The position numbers and the translations under genes were made by a program. Below are positions 4,510-5,492 of a stretch of 5,492 nt of DNA, piece by piece (positions within the stretch are counted from its first letter, which is position 1; every line of letters begins with the position of its first letter). Below the pieces are notes generated by a model. The model was given only the letters and a program-made list of their open reading frames with translations. It was not told where the DNA came from and did not search any database. The stretch comes from Pyramidobacter sp. (lineage in GTDB: Bacteria; Synergistota; Synergistia; Synergistales; Dethiosulfovibrionaceae): contig JAGAYQ010000238.1 of assembly GCA_017940445.1 (NCBI GenBank), positions 1-5,492 of the forward strand, read 5' to 3'.

Positions 4510-5370
4510 TTAGCCGTTTTTCTTCTCGCGGCGGCCGACGAACAGCTTGTACAGGAAATTAGCACAGGGCAGCGCGATGAGGAAATCCATATACAGCCCG
4601 GTGACATTGGTCATGATGTTGGACGTGGCGGCAAAAGCGCTGATCTCGTCCTTCAGCTCCGGCACGGTCGCCATCAGCGACTGGCTGGCGGCCGTCATCA
4701 TCGAGCCGGACCCCATGCCGCAGGCCATCGCCAGGGCGCGGGGATCGAGGCCGGAAAGAACAGAGAACGAGCCGAGCACGCTGAAGAAGATCGCGCCGAA
4801 CAGATTGCCGACCATGTAAGTGCCCATCACGCCCAGACCTTCGGGCGAGTTGATGCCGTAGATCTCGCTGATAAGCCCGAGGGTTGGCTCGCGGCAGATG
4901 CTCACGGTAGCGCCCACGGCTTCGCGGCGCATCCCCAGCAGCAGGGCGAACGGCATGCCGATCAGCATCGTGCCGAGGTTGCCGAACTCCTGAAGGATCA
5001 GGGCCGGACCGGCAGCGATCAGCTTGGGCAGGTTGGGGCCGGCAGCGGTCCCCATCTTCACGCCGAGGAGGAGCAGCACAAGCATCATGCTGTTCTCTGC
5101 GTACTTCACTTCCTTCTCGCCGCAGATCTTCTTGAAGGCGGGAACGACACGGCCGAACACGTCGGGAGTGAAGATCAGCGAGAGGATCATCGTGAAGACC
5201 ATCGGGATCAGCACGATCTTGCCCGGTCCGACGGGGAACGAGTGCGTGCCGATCTTCTCGCCCGCAACAGACAGAAGCGTGATGAGCACGAAGAAGCAGA
5301 GCGCGTTCTTGACGCTGAAAGCGGTCATGCTCTCTTCAGGCGCCTGAGTAGATTTGGTGTTTTCCGACAT
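4510..5370 (-). CDS. DUF3100 family membrane protein (putative transporter, N-terminal subunit)
   Basis: An integral inner-membrane protein of 286 residues, probably part of a small-molecule transporter. After a polar cytoplasmic tail (1-18) come hydrophobic segments at about 21-40, 49-67, 94-108, 113-146, 181-205 and 247-277. Motifs I associate with DUF3100 are VSICREPTLGLISEIYG (156-172), GMGSGSMMTAASQSL (218-232) and AFAATSNIMTNVTGLY (245-260). The glycine- and serine-rich GSGSMMTAAS lies between membrane spans, as expected for a substrate path. The ATG is preceded by GAGGAGG with 7-nt spacing and follows the upstream gene's stop by 23 nt. The partner subunit lies immediately downstream, then the M20 hydrolase, so import of the hydrolase substrate is the simplest role. 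No DUF3100 function is known to me. Confidence 0.85.
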   Translation of the reverse strand: MSENTKSTQAPEESMTAFSVKNALCFFVLITLLSVAGEKIGTHSFPVGPGKIVLIPMVFTMILSLIFTPDVFGRVVPAFKKICGEKEVKYAENSMMLVLLLLGVKMGTAAGPNLPKLIAAGPALILQEFGNLGTMLIGMPFALLLGMRREAVGATVSICREPTLGLISEIYGINSPEGLGVMGTYMVGNLFGAIFFSVLGSFSVLSGLDPRALAMACGMGSGSMMTAASQSLMATVPELKDEISAFAATSNIMTNVTGLYMDFLIALPCANFLYKLFVGRREKKNG

Positions 5371-5393
5371 GATAAAACCTCCTCAAAATGGTA

Positions 5394-5492
5394 TTACAGC
5401 CGAGACTGTGTCTCGTAAAGCCCAGGTTTATAGTGCTCCCGCAGCGGGAACTGCATGCGCACACGGTCGACTTCGGCAAGGTCGATGTCGTA
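5394..5492 (-). CDS. C-terminal end of an upstream gene, probably carbon-nitrogen hydrolase (nitrilase) superfamily (partial)
   Basis: Reading the minus strand from the window edge gives 32 uninterrupted codons ending in TAA at 5396-5394. The peptide starts YDIDLAEVDRVR and continues with an F-P-L-R-E-H-Y-K-P-G-L-Y stretch. Nitrilase-superfamily enzymes commonly end in a similar pattern: a strand with I/D-L, a helix containing V-x-x-V-R, then P-x-x-x-x-R-x-P-x-L-Y. The match is short and lacks the Glu-Lys-Cys catalytic part, which lies outside the window. The stop is 23 nt before the DUF3100 start, so it belongs to the same operon. If the assignment is right, the operon encodes two different amide or nitrile hydrolases. 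Confidence 0.6.
   Translation of the reverse strand, partial: YDIDLAEVDRVRMQFPLREHYKPGLYETQSRL

Noticed and set aside
1..5492. CRISPR array, tRNA or rRNA genes, insertion sequence or prophage signs
   Set aside because: No regularly spaced repeats, cloverleaf-like segments, transposase motifs or terminal inverted repeats were seen by eye on either strand.

Overview
The window is about 58-60% GC and every gene with good support lies on the minus strand, so transcription runs from high to low coordinates. The organism is a moderately GC-rich bacterium. It has strong GGAGG-type ribosome binding sites, tight minus-strand operons and an HrcA/CIRCE-type heat-shock operator. The gene set (two-gene DUF3100 permease, M20 amidohydrolase, YheO/DauR-type regulator, aspartate dehydrogenase) suggests an anaerobic amino-acid fermenter, perhaps a Synergistota member such as Pyramidobacter or a relative. 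That placement is an impression from gene content, not a measurement.

Right part (5492 to 2695): a tightly packed operon enters from beyond the window. In order of transcription it holds the last 32 codons of an upstream gene whose tail resembles the carbon-nitrogen hydrolase (nitrilase) superfamily, a 286-residue DUF3100 membrane protein, a 155-residue membrane protein that looks like the C-terminal half of DUF3100, and a complete 438-residue M20-family amidohydrolase. Gaps are 23, 27 and 3 nt. This reads as uptake of an amidated or N-acylated small molecule followed by hydrolysis.

Middle (2694 to 970): a 195-bp gap contains a strong hairpin with a T-tract facing the plus strand. It is followed by a two-gene unit: a YheO-like PAS plus helix-turn-helix regulator of the DauR type, then an L-aspartate dehydrogenase (NadX-like) 22 nt downstream. 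The unit ends in a strong intrinsic terminator. Together with the operon to the right it forms a plausible sense, import, hydrolyse and deaminate module, with aspartate or a related amino acid as the likely product.

Left part (969 to 1): a separate heat-shock unit has a consensus sigma-70 promoter, a CIRCE operator with one mismatch, a 104-nt leader with a GC hairpin, a small heat-shock protein gene (Hsp20) and a long perfect-stem terminator. Beyond it a near-consensus promoter drives a gene that starts with GTG and encodes a signal peptide; only its first 25 codons are in the window.

The most interesting content is the DUF3100/M20/AspDH/DauR-like cluster, a candidate catabolic pathway of unknown substrate with an unusual two-polypeptide DUF3100 transporter. 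The best-supported regulatory finding is HrcA-type control of hsp20.
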